DNA from: Candidatus Solibacter sp.
GTDB taxonomy: Bacteria > Acidobacteriota > Terriglobia > Bryobacterales > Bryobacteraceae
Length of the DNA stretch: 5,272 nt
Assembly: GCA_017883345.1 (NCBI GenBank)
Contig: JADGNT010000426.1
Coordinates: forward strand, 1 to 5,272
Direction: 5' to 3'
This document shows, one piece after another, positions 5,226 through 5,272 of the stretch (position 1 is the first letter of the stretch; every line of letters starts with the position of its first letter). Below the pieces are notes generated by a model, which saw nothing but the letters and a program-made list of their open reading frames with translations, did no database searches and was not told where the DNA came from. The position numbers were made by a program, and so were the translations under genes.

Positions 5226-5272
5226 ATGTCGCTTTGGTTTAGCTTTTTTGTCCAAGAAAAAAACCAGGACGC
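5226..5272 (+). CDS. Possible start of a new gene, cut by the right edge
   Basis: ATG at 5226 opens a frame that stays open for 15 codons to the window end (MSLWFSFFVQEKNQDA, last codon incomplete). AAGGGG at 5211-5216 lies nine bases before the ATG and is the best Shine-Dalgarno-like sequence in the window. The residues, an aromatic hydrophobic start followed by charged residues, are not recognisable. A competing frame from ATG 5203 is also open to the edge but has its purine stretch too close to the start. With so few codons this could be chance; the neighbouring poly-T and poly-A tracts may instead belong to a repeat. Confidence 0.3.
   Translation, partial: MSLWFSFFVQEKNQD

Noticed and set aside
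5236..5266. T6 and A7 tracts considered as an intrinsic terminator hairpin.
   Set aside because: The pairing would be almost only A-T with no GC stem, so it would be too weak.

Overview
The window is GC-rich bacterial chromosome. Its content suggests a soil- or environment-type Acidobacteriota (Terriglobia-like) or a similar phylum. The reasons are a transmembrane Ser/Thr kinase with PEGA ectodomains, a secreted lipoprotein joining a putative-Ig (He_PIG-type) domain to a beta-propeller, weak or absent Shine-Dalgarno sequences, and a 10-bp-period CACGGAT/CACAGAGG intergenic repeat. The phylum is an inference from protein style; there is no marker gene here.

Layout. Bases 1-221 (minus) hold the N-terminal part of a class I glutamine-amidotransferase-like protein of the gamma-glutamyl-gamma-aminobutyrate hydrolase (peptidase C26) type, running off the left edge. 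Bases 222-392 are a divergent intergenic region made largely of degenerate short tandem repeats and a small inverted repeat. Bases 393-1001 (plus) encode a LOG/TIGR00730-family nucleotide phosphoribohydrolase. Bases 1087-2850 (plus) encode a 587-residue exported lipoprotein with one clear and one degenerate Ig-like domain, then a five-unit repeat best read as a five-bladed beta-propeller of the arabinanase/levansucrase/invertase fold type. Bases 2851-2997 hold a plausible sigma70-type promoter and a GC-rich leader. Bases 2998-5061 (plus) encode a 687-residue membrane Ser/Thr protein kinase: catalytic domain, Ala/Pro-rich juxtamembrane segment, one transmembrane helix and three extracytoplasmic PEGA domains. 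Bases 5062-5225 hold no gene but carry short repeats. A possible new gene starts at 5226 and is cut by the right edge.

How the genes relate. The three complete genes are co-directional but separated by 85 and 147 bp. The kinase has its own promoter candidate, so a single operon is not shown. The kinase would sense an envelope or extracellular cue through its PEGA array and signal inside the cell; the lipoprotein would act at the cell surface on a glycan or as a binding scaffold. A functional link between them is only suggested by adjacency. The most interesting items are the internally repeated propeller with apparent velcro closure and a recurring Asp, the uneven spacing of the PEGA array, and the helical-period intergenic repeat.
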